Positions 23,803-23,865 of a DNA stretch of 23,865 bases are shown here, piece by piece; the first letter of the stretch is position 1; every line of letters begins with the position of its first letter. The notes beneath the pieces were generated by a model. It had not been told where the DNA came from, ran no database searches, and saw nothing but the letters and a program-made list of their open reading frames with translations. The stretch covers positions 1-23,865 of the forward strand of contig CAKSFY010000023.1 in the NCBI GenBank assembly GCA_934454035.1, read 5' to 3'. The translations under genes and the position numbers were made by a program. This stretch comes from an uncultured Clostridia bacterium. Its GTDB lineage: Bacteria > Bacillota > Clostridia > UBA1381.

Positions 23803-23865
23803 TCGTATAATATATTTGTGATTATTTTTCAAGAAAATCACATAAAAAACTTGTTATCTCATAAG
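23803..23865. other. AT-rich non-coding end of the window
   Basis: No start codon with a ribosome binding site, tRNA or repeat is visible. The segment is AT-rich and contains possible -10-like TATAAT and TATATT strings, perhaps promoter sequence of a gene beyond the edge on either strand. Confidence 0.4.

Overview
The window looks like a chromosomal segment of a Gram-positive bacterium of the Clostridia type. The evidence is strong AAGGAG-type ribosome binding sites, AT-rich promoters close to TTGACA-17-TATAAT, TTG and GTG starts, a LacI-type regulator, and a giant surface protein anchored by S-layer homology (SLH) domains. No rRNA, tRNA, CRISPR array, transposase or phage gene is visible. 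I cannot name the species.

Layout. (1) Positions 1-1300: cysK (cysteine synthase) on the minus strand, with a near-consensus promoter, an inverted repeat at the predicted transcript start, and a 12-codon leader ORF ending in Cys-stop behind an excellent Shine-Dalgarno sequence. (2) Positions 1308-5950: a small cytoplasmic carbohydrate locus on the plus strand. It holds a GH28-like beta-helix enzyme that keeps the catalytic aspartates but not the galacturonate-binding residues, a LacI-family regulator whose best-placed start codon is ATA, and a divergent GH92 alpha-mannosidase with its own promoter and a structured leader. (3) Positions 5971-7170: ilvE (branched-chain aminotransferase) with its own promoter and a strong terminator. 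(4) Positions 7191-23661: a tightly packed plus-strand cluster of membrane histidine kinase, OmpR-type response regulator, stand-alone degenerate receiver protein, a 2499-residue secreted Ig-like protein and a 2152-residue SLH-anchored protein.

The last cluster is the most interesting part. Kinase and regulator abut (TAA directly followed by ATG). The degenerate receiver overlaps the first giant gene by ATGA, and the second giant gene follows after 16 bases. The arrangement suggests a signalling module dedicated to two very large cell-surface proteins. Only the second has an obvious wall anchor, so the first may be held at the surface by its partner. The ligand and function are unknown.

A 30-base sequence occurs near both ends of the window in inverted orientation, with 29 of 30 bases identical. 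Each copy lies 70-90 bases downstream of a stop codon (cysK and the SLH gene) and points the same way relative to its gene. It is therefore more likely a dispersed 3'-end element than the ends of a transposon.
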